From Cladosporium sp. IMV 00045 (Eukaryota; Ascomycota; Dothideomycetes; Cladosporiales; Cladosporiaceae): DNA of 31,877 bases. Of the stretch, positions 1 through 9,334 are shown piece by piece; position 1 is the stretch's first letter, and each line of letters starts with the position of its first letter. A program made the translations under genes and the position numbers. The notes below the pieces were generated by a model. That model saw only the letters and a program-made list of their open reading frames with translations, did no database searches and was not told where the DNA came from. The stretch spans positions 1-31,877 of the forward strand of contig MSJI02000209.1 in the NCBI GenBank assembly GCA_001931905.2. Reading direction: 5' to 3'.

Positions 1-1
1 C

Positions 2-1534
2 ACGAGCGTACGGATCGATGCAGTCCACTACTGCTGGTTGGAAGAAGAGCTGGCGGAGAGGCGCAAAAAGCAAAGGGGACATTTCAGAAAGAACTCCAAT
101 GTCCCTACGGCGGGAGAAATTCCGATAATAAGACTGGGACTGTTCTGTCGGACGGTGCGAGAGAACGCGGCGCTGGCGTCGCAGGTCTTGTTCCTGAAGA
201 TCCCATACATGGCCCGTGAGACGGCGAAGGGAGACCTTGCCCGTACGGTTTCTGCCCTTTCCAACCTGCGACACGTCGACCTCCCGGATGGCTTTTTCAC
301 CGACGATTCGAGCTGCATTCCTTTGCGGCAGGAATTGCAGTCAAGATGTCCAGATCTGAGGAAGATGATGTACCGCTCTGGCTCCGAAGATTCTCTGGAA
401 CTCCTCGTACACAGGCACTGGCAGCAGCTCGAATTCTTGGAGCTCTCGAACCTTGCCATAGAACCAGGGACTCTACGAATCGTACTTGGAAGTCTACCAG
501 CCCTTCACGACTTGACATTGGTCGGTCTGGAATGGCTGGATGACACCATCTTCCACATCGCGCAGCAGGGAGCTCTGCCGGAGTTTCCAGCAATTCAAAC
601 ACTCAAGCTCGAGAAGTGTCCGAATGTGACAGCTGCTGGTCTGGCTACATACTTGGAGTCGCCTCATGTCAGGGAGGCATTGTTCTCGTTGACACTCAGC
701 AACACTGGCGTCGCCGTCCAGGACTTGCACACATTCCTGTTCGAAGCCAGTGCCCTTCAGCACCTCGCCATTATCGCCACGGTGTCAAAGTCGATCACCC
801 TTCAAGCGCAAGAACTCCCCCCTCTCACCTCCATCAGCATCAAGACCTTGAACTTCGAAATCGACTCCTCCGAAGACGTTCACGGGCTGCAAAAACCAGC
901 AGAATCCTACTACGCCTACCTCGCCAGCTCCCTTCACGCCAACGCCCTCCCCGCCCTCAACACCGTCTATGTGCGCGACCAAGCCTTCACCGACCTTCTC
1001 CTCCTCCCCCCTCTCCCTCCCATGGGCGGCAGCTCTCTCGGCAACAAGAATGGCCACACCTCCGTGCGCGGCGTCTTCGGCCCCGCCATGTCCAACAACA
1101 GCACCTTCAACCAGCAACTCGAAGTCTACAGCAAAGGCATCGACGAGCTCGAATGGGTCATGACCTCCATCACGCCTCCCTCGCAGACCCGCGACCGCCG
1201 CGGCAGCGCCATCGGCGGCCGCCCCATCTCCGCCGTCAGCGCCTCGCGCGGTCTCGGCCCGCAGTGGGCGCAGGGCGGTTTCGGCGGCGAGGCGCGCAGG
1301 AGCGTCATGGTCGGCAACGGGTTTGGAGGGTTCCTGGCTGTGCCTACGGATGAGGTCCCTAGACCTCAGACCAGCGATGGAGGGGGCAGCAGGTGGGGCA
1401 GCTTTGGCAGCGAAGACGCCAGCGCCGCGAAGCGTGGCAGCTGGTTCAAACCCCCACCCAGTATGGGCAATTTGACGGGCGAGGGCAAGAAGAGCCATGT
1501 GCGTAAGGGGAGCAGGCATGATCTTTTCCGATGA
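2..1534 (+). CDS. LRR/F-box-like protein, 5' truncated by window edge
   Basis: The frame is open from base 2, with no in-frame ATG before the conserved-looking part, so the true start lies left of the window; the TTG at 38 is not a start. About 510 residues are visible. The first ~300 (numbered from base 38) have leucine-rich-repeat character, with segments such as LEFLELSNLAI, LHDLTLVGLEWL, IQTLKLEKCPNVT and LFSLTLSNTGV. This is typical of fungal F-box/LRR substrate adaptors, whose F-box would lie upstream, off the window. The last ~130 residues are Gly/Ser/Arg-rich and look disordered. They carry basophilic kinase-like sites (RRGS, KRGS, RKGS). No intron is seen in the visible part, which ends at TGA. 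The F-box assignment is inference because that domain is not visible; a plain LRR protein is the alternative. Confidence 0.72.
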   Translation, partial: TSVRIDAVHYCWLEEELAERRKKQRGHFRKNSNVPTAGEIPIIRLGLFCRTVRENAALASQVLFLKIPYMARETAKGDLARTVSALSNLRHVDLPDGFFTDDSSCIPLRQELQSRCPDLRKMMYRSGSEDSLELLVHRHWQQLEFLELSNLAIEPGTLRIVLGSLPALHDLTLVGLEWLDDTIFHIAQQGALPEFPAIQTLKLEKCPNVTAAGLATYLESPHVREALFSLTLSNTGVAVQDLHTFLFEASALQHLAIIATVSKSITLQAQELPPLTSISIKTLNFEIDSSEDVHGLQKPAESYYAYLASSLHANALPALNTVYVRDQAFTDLLLLPPLPPMGGSSLGNKNGHTSVRGVFGPAMSNNSTFNQQLEVYSKGIDELEWVMTSITPPSQTRDRRGSAIGGRPISAVSASRGLGPQWAQGGFGGEARRSVMVGNGFGGFLAVPTDEVPRPQTSDGGGSRWGSFGSEDASAAKRGSWFKPPPSMGNLTGEGKKSHVRKGSRHDLFR

Positions 1535-2381
1535 TCTATGGTCTGTACTCTTTCTACGTGAGTGTAAGTGGAGTGCTATGGATATGGATGTGGGAATGGC
1601 GAGATGACACTTTTTTCCTTTTTCTTTTTGATTGAATATGAAAATGCACGGCCTACCTTTTCTTTTTTCCTTTCGTATGCATCTGTTTTGATACCCTCGT
1701 TTGGGCTTAGATATACGTGGTTTGTGGTTCTGGGTCGCGGACGAGCGGATTTTATAGCTTCGTTTCTTTTCTCATTGTCTAAGCTTCACAAGCATGAAAG
1801 GGGTTCTGGGTTCTTTTGGTATGCAATGGAGAAAAAATGAAGAGAAAATACATTATGACGCTGTTTGTTCTATTGTCGTTGCTGAGATGGAGAGAAGTCT
1901 TCCCCTCACATGTGAGTTCTCTGTGTGTGGCTTTGCCGTTGAGATCCTCCGATCAATCCGCACAGTGTCCATCATCGGTTTTGTCGTAGGTGCGCGTTGT
2001 TACGAAGAGAAGAATACTGGAGGTGACTGACTGGATGGCTGGAATATGTCTCTGAGAACTTGGTGTTTAGCCTTGTAGCCGAGAGGTCGGACTTCACTTC
2101 ATCGATGTCATCAGTTGAAAACTTGGTGAGTTTGGATTTTTGAGTGTACTTCGAAGAATTCAACAGACATTCAGATCGGGAGAAGGATTTTGAGCCGTGG
2201 AAAGGCAAGTGCGCTGACTCCATCCATCATTGCAGTTTGGGACATTCTCGTTCATTGTCTACATGTAAACAAATGTGCTTCGAACGGTACGATTTCTTCA
2301 ATACATGTCCCCTTTCCTGCCAATAACCATCTAGCATTCCTCATGATCCATCAATTACATTCAAAAAAAATCGCCCTACAT
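1535..2381. other. Intergenic, no gene seen
   Basis: This is AT-rich, T-tract-rich sequence between the 3' end of the LRR-like gene and the 3' end of the convergent GPI-type gene. The short open frames here have no coding character. It most likely holds the two 3' untranslated regions. Confidence 0.6.
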
Positions 2382-3138
2382 CTACAAAGCCAGCAACATA
2401 CCACCCGCAGCGAGCATAGCACCAGCCATAGGCGCGGCGGTGATCATCGCAGCGGCAGCCTCGCTGTTCGACGAAGAAGAGTCCGACTCGCCGGTCTGAG
2501 ATGCAGAAGATGCGGACTCGCTCGTCGTGCTGGACTCTTCATCCTCATCATTGCTGCTTGAAGAAGTGCTGCTGGCAGAATCGGAACTGCTAGTAGCAGA
2601 AGCGCCAGAACCCGAGCTGCTACCACTACCGCTACCTCCAGACGAAAGGCTCGTCGCCGCCGCCTGCGCCAGACTACTGTAGTCCGACTGCGAGAAGAAA
2701 ATCGTCGTGCTGCAAGGCTGGGTGGACGTGGACGAGACGCCCTCGCCATCTCCACTGCTTCCCGTGCAGGTAGGGAAGCAGGAAGCGAAAGTCGGCTGCG
2801 CGACTTCGAAAGTCGCCCCGACGCAGCAGAAGGGCGATTCGTCTTCCCCAAAAATCGTGCCCGGGCAGCAGTATTGCTCGTTGTTGCCGTTTTGGTAGGA
2901 GACTTGGTTGCCGGGGCATTGGCCTGAGCCACCGCCGTTGTTGACGTTGCCGCCGACATTGTTGATGTTGTTGTTGCTGCCGCTCAGGCTGATGGTGGCG
3001 CGCTTGGGGGAGGAGGGGTTAGTAAGGGTTGTTTTGGATTGGGGCAATGCTAGGGGCTGAGGGGCTTACTGGAGAGATGGCTAGTGCTGCTGGGATGGCG
3101 AGGGTTAGAGCTGTGAAGGTGTTCTTGTAGTGGGACAT
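2382..3138 (-). CDS. Secreted Ser-rich, Cys-containing GPI-anchor-type protein (two exons)
   Basis: Exon 1 is 3138-3070 and exon 2 is 3002-2382. They are joined across a 67-nt phase-0 intron with donor GTAAGC, branch-like CTAAC and acceptor CAAG. The product is 229 residues. Exon 1 supplies an N-terminal signal peptide (MSHYKNTFTALTLAIPAALA). A Gly/Asn-rich segment follows, then a short Cys region with spacing C..CC..CC..C..C..C. After that come ~110 residues dominated by Ser/Thr/Asp/Glu, then a hydrophobic Ala/Met/Leu C-terminus ending GGMLLAL. Signal peptide, O-glycosylation-prone Ser tract and C-terminal hydrophobic tail fit a GPI-anchored cell-wall or plasma-membrane protein. The Cys pattern is neither the eight-Cys hydrophobin order (C-CC-C-C-CC-C) nor CFEM. 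I cannot name a function. An unspliced start at 3047 would lose the signal peptide, so the spliced start is preferred. Confidence 0.75.
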
Positions 3139-4006
3139 GGCTGTGGTGTTGATTCTAAAAGGCTCGGTTGCGGTTGGGGGTTGGTCTCAAAAATGGGTTG
3201 GAATAAAGGCAGGCGAACCGCTCTCTTGATCAAACGAAGTGATGAATTGTGTAACGATGAATACTCTCCCGGGCAAGCAACGTGCCTGTTTATATATTGC
3301 TCGGAGCACGAGCTGAAAAATCCGGCATCTCTGTCGATCTCATCAAGTCAGCACATAGTACGTAGATGACTAGGCGCTTTTTGTAGAGATCCTCAAATCG
3401 ACCGAAAGATTCAATCCTTCGCTCGTCGACCAAGTCGTCGGTGTCGCGATCGGCGACACCACAAGGGATCATAGGATGAACAAGGTGAGTCTGTGTTTCG
3501 TTCGGCATACCCTTCTGAGTATGTCTGATGACTCGCAAGGTCCGAGGCGCTCCAATCAGCCTCATCACTAACACGTCGAAGGATCTGCGCTAGGAACATG
3601 CCCGAATACGAAAGCTTGTTCGTTGTTAAGCCGTGGCAGCGTGGGACCCTGTTGTGGGAACAGGAACAATGAACCCTAATTGATCGTCAGAGGTTGTAGG
3701 CGAGGTGGTCAGGGCTGCCGACAGGTACACCAATGGGTTCATCGCTTTCTGGTCGCGCTCATGCCGTACTTGCAAGTATGTGAGGCTTGGCAGTAAGATT
3801 CTCAAGTTTGATGAGTGCATGCAGATGAGGCGTGGGGAAGCTGTGAAGCGAGGCTGAGAGGCGGCTGTGTCGAACGACCACACTTCCTGTAAGATGGCTA
3901 CGGGTGCAGTCCTCTTGCTGAAGCCCATGAAAAGCTGATAGCACAAGAGCTGATTGTCTACTGATACGGTGCCTTCATACACGCATGTATTTCATGAAGT
4001 CTCGCG
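3139..4006. other. Intergenic between divergent GPI-type and HET genes
   Basis: This is the shared upstream region of the minus-strand GPI-type gene and the plus-strand HET gene. Apart from the TATA-like element near 3290, I see no recognisable element. Open frames of 94-118 codons here have no family resemblance and are treated as chance. Confidence 0.55.
3289..3296 (-). promoter_or_regulatory. Candidate TATA box for the GPI-type protein gene
   Basis: On the minus strand this reads TATATAAA, about 150 nt upstream of the ATG at 3138. The position is plausible for a fungal core promoter. Support is motif and location only. Confidence 0.4.
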
Positions 4007-5728
4007 ATGTGGTTGATCAATACAGCAACCTGGAGCCTGAAGTGTTACGATTTGGCTGACGCACCAGAATATGCGATACTTTCGCACGTTTGGAATAAGA
4101 ACGCCGAGGAAGAGGTTACATTCAAGGAAATGAAGGATCTTGCTGAATTAGCATCCCCAAGGATTGCATATTCGACAGGCGCTCAACAACCCAAAGCAGG
4201 CTTTCTGAAGATCAAGAAGACATGTGAGCTTGCTGAGGGATTTGAGGGCCGAGGCATCAAACACGTCTGGATAGACACATGCTGCATCGACAGATCCAGC
4301 AGTAGCGAGCTCGGGAAATCGATCAACGAAATGTTCAAATACTACGCTCGGGCTCAAGTCTGCTTCGCTCACCTTGCAGATCTAGAGACACCCGAACTGA
4401 AAGAATGCCAATGGTTCTCTCGAGGATGGACCCTCCAAGAGCTTCTGGCATCAAGAAGACTTTTTTTCTACAATCAGAAGTGGGCCTGCATCGGAACAAA
4501 AGTAAGTCTCGCTGGAGAACTTGCCAATATAACCAGGATCCCGCGTGAGGTGCTGGAAACTCATTGGGGTCATGGTCACGGACATGATCAATCCACAGCA
4601 ACAATCATGTCCTGGGCATCGAATCGAGAGACTCGAGAGCCCGAAGATATGGCTTATTGTCTCTTGGGTTTGTTTGACGTGAATATGGGTCTCATTCCTG
4701 GCGAAGGCCTCAACAACGCTTTCCAACGTCTGCAAAGAAAGATCCTCAAGAAACACAACGACTTGACTATACTTGCATGGGATCAATTCATGGCCCATAA
4801 ATACGGCGCATCAAACTCTGAGAGCCCAAGCATTGGCTGCGGCATACAATTACTGGCTCCGTCACCATCCGTCTTCTCGGGAAGTGCGCGCATCTGTCCT
4901 TTTCCGAGAGACATACCCAAACTCTCCATCACTGCCAGCGGCCTCTCTGTATCCCCTGATATCCCTCTGAGTTTGATAAGAGGAGATACAGAGTCGATAT
5001 GCATGTGCATAGGCTTACGATACGACAGCGAGATGACTTATGTCTCGGTGCCCTTGCGCAAAATCGGTCCAAGGCTTTTTTGCAGGCACCCCACAAGTCC
5101 TTTACGTTTCGATCGTGACGACGGAGCAACGAAAGTGAACACCTCCTTGTGGTGGCACCAGAATTCTTCCAGTTATCGCATCGTGTTCGAAAACACAAAG
5201 GCGATCCAGCCGGCTTTCAAGGCTTTTCGGGATTACGCGATTTACCTGCCTCGCCAGTTCTACAAACTTCTTCATGTTGTTCCGGAGTATCTATGGGATC
5301 CCGAAGATCAAGTCTTCCTGCGACCAGAGACTCACTTTCGACACTTCTTCCCGAATGTCCTGGCCGTGACTTTCGCCACAGAAGCGCCATCTGGGAAGAC
5401 CATCGTTTTGTATGACAACAGAAACGGTGTTCCTCGGGTGACTGTGGTGCCGGAATTCGCTACGCTCGAAGTTCAAAGGCTTCTACAGCAGAAGGAAGTT
5501 CGCGAGATGTCTCTTTCGTTGGAAGATCTGAAGAGCAATTTGAGCAAGCGCATTGATGTCGATTGGCTATTTCAGGTGAACGTACAGGAGGAATTGCAGG
5601 AGAGCCTCGATGAACACAACTTAATACTAACCACTCGACCCAACAAGGTCGGGGGCTGCGAGTTCTTTGCTTTCTTGGATCAGAGGGAGTCAGGCTCGCA
5701 TCGTGAAGGGCGAGAGTTCAAGCTCTGA
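4007..5728 (+). CDS. HET-domain (heterokaryon incompatibility) protein
   Basis: This is a single exon of 573 residues. The HET domain spans roughly residues 20-150 and shows the family's three blocks: YAILSHVW (22-29), the HVWIDTCCID stretch (86-95) followed by SINEMFKYYARAQVCFAHL (105-123), and the QWFSRGWTLQELLA block (135-148). Residues 200-260 match the usual downstream extension of fungal HET proteins (MSWASNRETREPEDMAYCLLGLFDVNM). The remaining ~310 residues carry no domain I recognise: no NACHT, WD40 or ankyrin repeats. HET proteins trigger programmed cell death in non-self recognition after fusion of incompatible hyphae, but most family members are uncharacterised. The start is supported by the family's usual beginning (hydrophobic residues, INT, then YAILSH about 20 residues in). 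Confidence 0.9.
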   Translation: MWLINTATWSLKCYDLADAPEYAILSHVWNKNAEEEVTFKEMKDLAELASPRIAYSTGAQQPKAGFLKIKKTCELAEGFEGRGIKHVWIDTCCIDRSSSSELGKSINEMFKYYARAQVCFAHLADLETPELKECQWFSRGWTLQELLASRRLFFYNQKWACIGTKVSLAGELANITRIPREVLETHWGHGHGHDQSTATIMSWASNRETREPEDMAYCLLGLFDVNMGLIPGEGLNNAFQRLQRKILKKHNDLTILAWDQFMAHKYGASNSESPSIGCGIQLLAPSPSVFSGSARICPFPRDIPKLSITASGLSVSPDIPLSLIRGDTESICMCIGLRYDSEMTYVSVPLRKIGPRLFCRHPTSPLRFDRDDGATKVNTSLWWHQNSSSYRIVFENTKAIQPAFKAFRDYAIYLPRQFYKLLHVVPEYLWDPEDQVFLRPETHFRHFFPNVLAVTFATEAPSGKTIVLYDNRNGVPRVTVVPEFATLEVQRLLQQKEVREMSLSLEDLKSNLSKRIDVDWLFQVNVQEELQESLDEHNLILTTRPNKVGGCEFFAFLDQRESGSHREGREFKL

Positions 5729-6080
5729 TCGAGGTCCTACCGGGCACTGCAGACTGACGTTTTGTTGCCGCTGTATTTCAAGGTCTCTTCCATAAATTTT
5801 GCTTATGTACTTTCTTAGCTTGTGAGGTCTGAATCATATTCGATCGAACGACCAATATTAGGAGCAAAAAGCAAAAACGTCGGGGTTAAGCGAACAAGTC
5901 GGCTTCACCAGCCCACTTCTCCGAGTCGGTCATCGGAGATATCGACGAGGATGAATGAAACCATTGTACTTTTATATAAATCCTCGTATAATAATTATTT
6001 GCTAACAACGCTAAAGCACCAATCCCGTTTCAAGAACATATCACAGCAAAACGTCTTCACCAATTGACAATATTACGAAT
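5729..6080. other. Intergenic with promoter of the 55-residue gene
   Basis: This holds the 3' flank of the HET gene and the promoter of the small downstream gene. A TATA-like element lies at 5973-5980. The final 60 bases are A/C-rich, as is usual for fungal 5' leaders. No other gene is seen. Confidence 0.5.
5973..5980 (+). promoter_or_regulatory. Candidate TATA box for the 55-residue protein gene
   Basis: TATATAAA lies about 100 nt upstream of the ATG at 6081 and is followed by an A/C-rich leader. Support is motif and spacing only. Confidence 0.5.
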
Positions 6081-6306
6081 ATGCCGGCCGCAAAGCTCAA
6101 GCTCGCAGCACTCGGTGCTGGAATCTATTACATGTCCAAGGGATTTGGCAGGTGAGTACTTGATCGATCGGGCATTCGGATGAGATCTACTGACGATTGT
6201 CTGAAGCAGCAATCCGCCCGGCGACAGTTCTCGCTTCGTGCAGCAGCGACACGGCTCAAACGACATGATACAGGAACAACAAAGATCGATCGAGAGGGCC
6301 AAATGA
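6081..6306 (+). CDS. Small 55-residue protein, two exons
   Basis: Exon 1 is 6081-6151 and exon 2 is 6210-6306. They are joined over a 58-nt intron with donor GTGAGT, branch-like CTGAC and acceptor GAAGCAG. The joined frame gives 55 residues ending at TGA 6304-6306. Residues 1-23 (MPAAKLKLAALGAGIYYMSK then GFG) form a basic, Ala/Leu/Gly-rich hydrophobic N-terminus. This could be a mitochondrial presequence or a single membrane helix. The rest is polar, with a possible amphipathic tail (NDMIQEQQRSIERAK). The acceptor is a NAGNAG tandem, so a 56-residue form with one extra Ser is possible. A TATA-like box lies 100 nt upstream. Function is unknown. The clean splice signals, ATG context and promoter element are the evidence that it is real. 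Confidence 0.68.
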
Positions 6307-6757
6307 GCGGACGAGAGCAACATATTTTGGAATAGAACGAAGGAAAGGTTAGCTGCTAGACTGGCATTCGTTTGAAACACCAATGTCTTCCAGCGCTGGC
6401 GTTCTGGTAGCCGTCTTTTGCAAGAAGATTGGGTCTTAAGGAAGGGCTGCCTAAGACCTGTTTTTAGATGATGAATTGTGCGTCTTGTTTCAGCTTCTTT
6501 TTGATCCTTTCCAAGCAAACGTATTTTATTTTCGATTCAACCCGTCGACTTGACAAACTAGAGTGCAGGCTTATACTTATCGAAACCATCATCACAACGC
6601 TCCTCGTTCTCTGATCCAATCGCGGGCGCAGGGTCACCATGACCTTGCTCCGCAATTTCCTGATACTTTTCATCCTACCAGAGCAAGCTACCTCCAACAA
6701 AAAGTCGAGTCCATCTTCACAAATAAGTCCCAACCAAGTTCAGGACCCACACTCTCC
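6307..6757. other. Intergenic, convergent 3' flanks
   Basis: This lies between the 3' ends of the 55-residue gene and the SWIRM-like gene. No RNA gene or repeat is seen. It probably holds the two 3' untranslated regions. Confidence 0.5.
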
Positions 6758-8236
6758 CTAATACTCCCCCTCGCTCTCCTCCCCCTCTACCACAGCCAAA
6801 ACTCTCGCCTCGTCCAGAAAGCCCAACATCTCCCACCCAACCGCCAACCTTCTGCTGCGCGCGGTGGACCAACCAGTCGCCGCTTCGATCGCTTTGACGT
6901 GTGCCGTGAAAGTGCGTACGCGCTCGGCGCGGGCGCGAGAGCCGTTGCGAGCGGTGGAGGCGCTTAAGGTGCGGGTGAGTGGGGTGTTGCGGCGGTTGTG
7001 AAGGCTGGGTTTGCGGTTGGGGTTGTGAAGGCTGGTGCTGTCGAGCGTGCTGGTGGTGGATTGTTGGTCGTGCGAGCGAGTTGTGTGGGCGATGGGAATG
7101 GTGGCTGGGGTGTCGTTGCGGTTTGAGAGGGGTGAGTCGTTCGTTGCGACGTCGCCGTCCTCGTTAGCATCGTTGTCGTCGGAGTTGCTCTGGTTGGCAA
7201 CGTCGCTCTGAGACGTCACATCGTCATAATCCTCGGTCGTGGCGACAGATGGAAACCTCCTGCGATTCACCCGTCCAGCAGCAGTCGTAAGCCTAATCTT
7301 TTGACTAAGCAGCACACAGTCTCGCGAGAAGGACTTGAAGTACTTGCGCTTCAGGAGCAAATACTCCGCACAGCACATATAGACCAGGCTAGCGAGCGCG
7401 CGCTCGGCGGGAGCCAGGTCGAAAATGTACCGGTCGTCGACGAGGTCTTTGCCGTCGCCGGCTGCGTTGTTGGTCGAGTGCAGAGCGTCTTCGGCTTCGA
7501 TGCGGCGATGGGCGTCGATTGGGTTGCGGATGCGAGGACACGTGTCGCTCATTTGCGAGGCGAGGTGGAAGGAGTCGGATTCCGGGTAGGTGGTTGCCAG
7601 GCGGAAGTTTTCTTTCAAGATCGTGTAAAGGGTGTGGTGGCGAGGGGGGAGTGGGTTGTCTGTGGATGAGTAGCGGTGTAGTTCTTCGGTGAGAGCTTTT
7701 GGTCCGATGAGACCGTCGATTGCCAGGTCTGTGAGTAGGACTGAAGGGGAGAATGGTGTCCAGAAGAAGTGGAAACGGGTGTTGGTGGGTGAATGAAGGG
7801 CGAGTATTGAGATGGGAATGGAGACGGAGCTCTCTTTGAGAGACGCAGCGCCCTCAAGGAGAATCATGGTGCATTCCGTGAGTGGACCAATGAGGTTGAA
7901 CTCCTGATCGTCGAGTCTTTGAAGGTCTTTGACGTCGAGTGAGTCGGTGGCTTGCAGCCATTCACGAATACGTTCGCTCGTCGCAAGGCGGTCGAAGCAC
8001 TCGAACTGAGCGATAGGAAATCTGTGCTGGTTTGCTGGGAGGAAAACAATGTTGGAGACGGTCGTCTCGGATCTTGAGTTCAGGTTGACTCTCCTCTGAT
8101 GTGTCGGTTGTGGTGTGCCTGCTGTAATGCTGCTTGCAGTGTTGTTGCTGCTAATGCTGTTGCCGCGGACGCGGCCACCACGCCCGCCACCAGCAATGCT
8201 AGCCTTTCTGACTCTGCCCCTACCTCTTCGGATCAT
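6758..8236 (-). CDS. SWIRM-like domain protein with large disordered insertion
   Basis: The single-exon model is 492 residues. The N-terminus is basic and Arg/Gly-rich (residues 1-25), a likely nuclear or nucleic-acid-binding tail. Residues 274-305 (LAPAERALASLVYMCCAEYL, then LLKRKYF) resemble the first half of a SWIRM domain as in fungal FUN19-type proteins, where a conserved YL..KR..F follows a helix. Residues 446-476 (HVKAIEAATGW, then STARSRRLAVGWEMLGFLD) resemble the second half, ending in the typical G-W/F-L-D. About 130 residues rich in Asp/Asn/Ser/Thr/Arg separate the halves. SWIRM domains occur in chromatin proteins. This assignment rests on eye alignment only. An ATG at 8294 could be an alternative start through a 51-nt intron (donor GTAAGA at 8259, CAG ending at 8209), but that intron lacks a branch-like motif. 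Otherwise that ATG opens a 12-codon upstream frame. Confidence 0.6.
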   Translation of the reverse strand: MIRRGRGRVRKASIAGGGRGGRVRGNSISSNNTASSITAGTPQPTHQRRVNLNSRSETTVSNIVFLPANQHRFPIAQFECFDRLATSERIREWLQATDSLDVKDLQRLDDQEFNLIGPLTECTMILLEGAASLKESSVSIPISILALHSPTNTRFHFFWTPFSPSVLLTDLAIDGLIGPKALTEELHRYSSTDNPLPPRHHTLYTILKENFRLATTYPESDSFHLASQMSDTCPRIRNPIDAHRRIEAEDALHSTNNAAGDGKDLVDDRYIFDLAPAERALASLVYMCCAEYLLLKRKYFKSFSRDCVLLSQKIRLTTAAGRVNRRRFPSVATTEDYDDVTSQSDVANQSNSDDNDANEDGDVATNDSPLSNRNDTPATIPIAHTTRSHDQQSTTSTLDSTSLHNPNRKPSLHNRRNTPLTRTLSASTARNGSRARAERVRTFTAHVKAIEAATGWSTARSRRLAVGWEMLGFLDEARVLAVVEGEESEGEY

Positions 8237-8533
8237 GTCCTGCGTGGGAAAGTTCTTACCTCTGAGATCGATGATGTTGTCGAGGTGCAGACATGATAGA
8301 GCGTCAGTGTATGAGCATGCGATGCTGGGAGGGATAAACAGTCTAGGCCAAGGATTAAGGAGCGATGATGAAGGAGCTAGGATGAGGGAAAAGCAAATGA
8401 AGGAGAGCTAATGAAGGAGATTGGCTGATGTTGTTGAACTGGTCTGAGAGCTGGAAGTGAAGGCAGGAGCGGACCGACGCATGACATCAACATGCAAACA
8501 GCACCCCGTAGTACGATACAATCGTTGCTCACC

Positions 8534-9334
8534 CTAGCTCGACTTCGGAGGAAACAGCAACCTCCCCTCCATGCCTCCATCCACCATGATATTCACTCCA
8601 GTGACGTGGCCGCTCAGGACAGGACTCGCCATGACTGCAACCTGCCTCGCCACGTCCTCCGGCCTTGCAACCTTCTGCAAAGGCGTAGTGGATATCGCCC
8701 TCTCGACAAAAGCAGTTTCTTTCAGCGTCTCCGTAGCCATCGGCGTCGCCACCCACCCGGGACTGACAGTGTTGACTCGTCCCCTGGGAGCGATGCGGAC
8801 GATCTCATTCTTGAGCGTGGGAGTCAGACCGTACATGAGAGCGGCTTTGGTTGACGCATAATCGCCATGGCCGGCTTCGCCGAATTTGCCAGCTGTAGAT
8901 CGGATGAAGATGATGTTTGCTGCGTCTTTGGCGGCCTCTGGGGCGGAGCGCAGAGCTTTCAGAAACTCTCTGCAAAGCAGGAATGGGCCGGTCAGGTTTA
9001 CAGAGAGGGTATTGCTCCATTGGGACAAGTCCATGTCGGCGATGGGAGCGTCATTCGTCGGCCAGATGCCGTGGTTTACGACTAGCACGCTGACAGGACC
9101 ACCGTTCTTCTGCGAGGCAGTGTTGAGTAAAGTTTGTACACCAGCTTCGTCGCGGACGTCTGCCTGGATGGCGACGATGTCTTCGATTGATGCTAACTCG
9201 CCGATCTTGCTGTTGTAATGTGCTGTGACTCGAGCTCCCAGCTGACGGAAGACGTGAACTGTCTCCAGACCAATGCCTCCAGCGGCGCCTGTGATGAGGA
9301 CATGGACGTCTTTGAGACCGAGATCGATTGACAT
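8534..9334 (-). CDS. Short-chain dehydrogenase/reductase (SDR)
   Basis: This is a single exon of 266 residues, the usual classical-SDR length. The Rossmann cofactor motif TGAAGGIG is at residues 15-22. NHG at 87-89 takes the place of the usual NNAG/NAG block. The catalytic residues are N113, S146, Y159 and K163 (YASTK). SPGWVATPM at 191-199 is the usual PG motif after the active site. The C-terminus (HVTGVNIMVDGGM) matches the family's VTGQ-like end. An NADP(H) or NAD(H) oxidoreductase is certain at the fold level, but the substrate cannot be told. No signal peptide or peroxisomal tail is seen. It lies upstream of the SWIRM-like gene in the same direction, with no sign of co-transcription. 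Confidence 0.92.
   Translation of the reverse strand: MSIDLGLKDVHVLITGAAGGIGLETVHVFRQLGARVTAHYNSKIGELASIEDIVAIQADVRDEAGVQTLLNTASQKNGGPVSVLVVNHGIWPTNDAPIADMDLSQWSNTLSVNLTGPFLLCREFLKALRSAPEAAKDAANIIFIRSTAGKFGEAGHGDYASTKAALMYGLTPTLKNEIVRIAPRGRVNTVSPGWVATPMATETLKETAFVERAISTTPLQKVARPEDVARQVAVMASPVLSGHVTGVNIMVDGGMEGRLLFPPKSS

Noticed and set aside
785..1519. 244-codon minus-strand frame
   Set aside because: Ala/Gly/Arg-rich shadow of the GC-rich 3' half of the LRR-like gene, with no domain.
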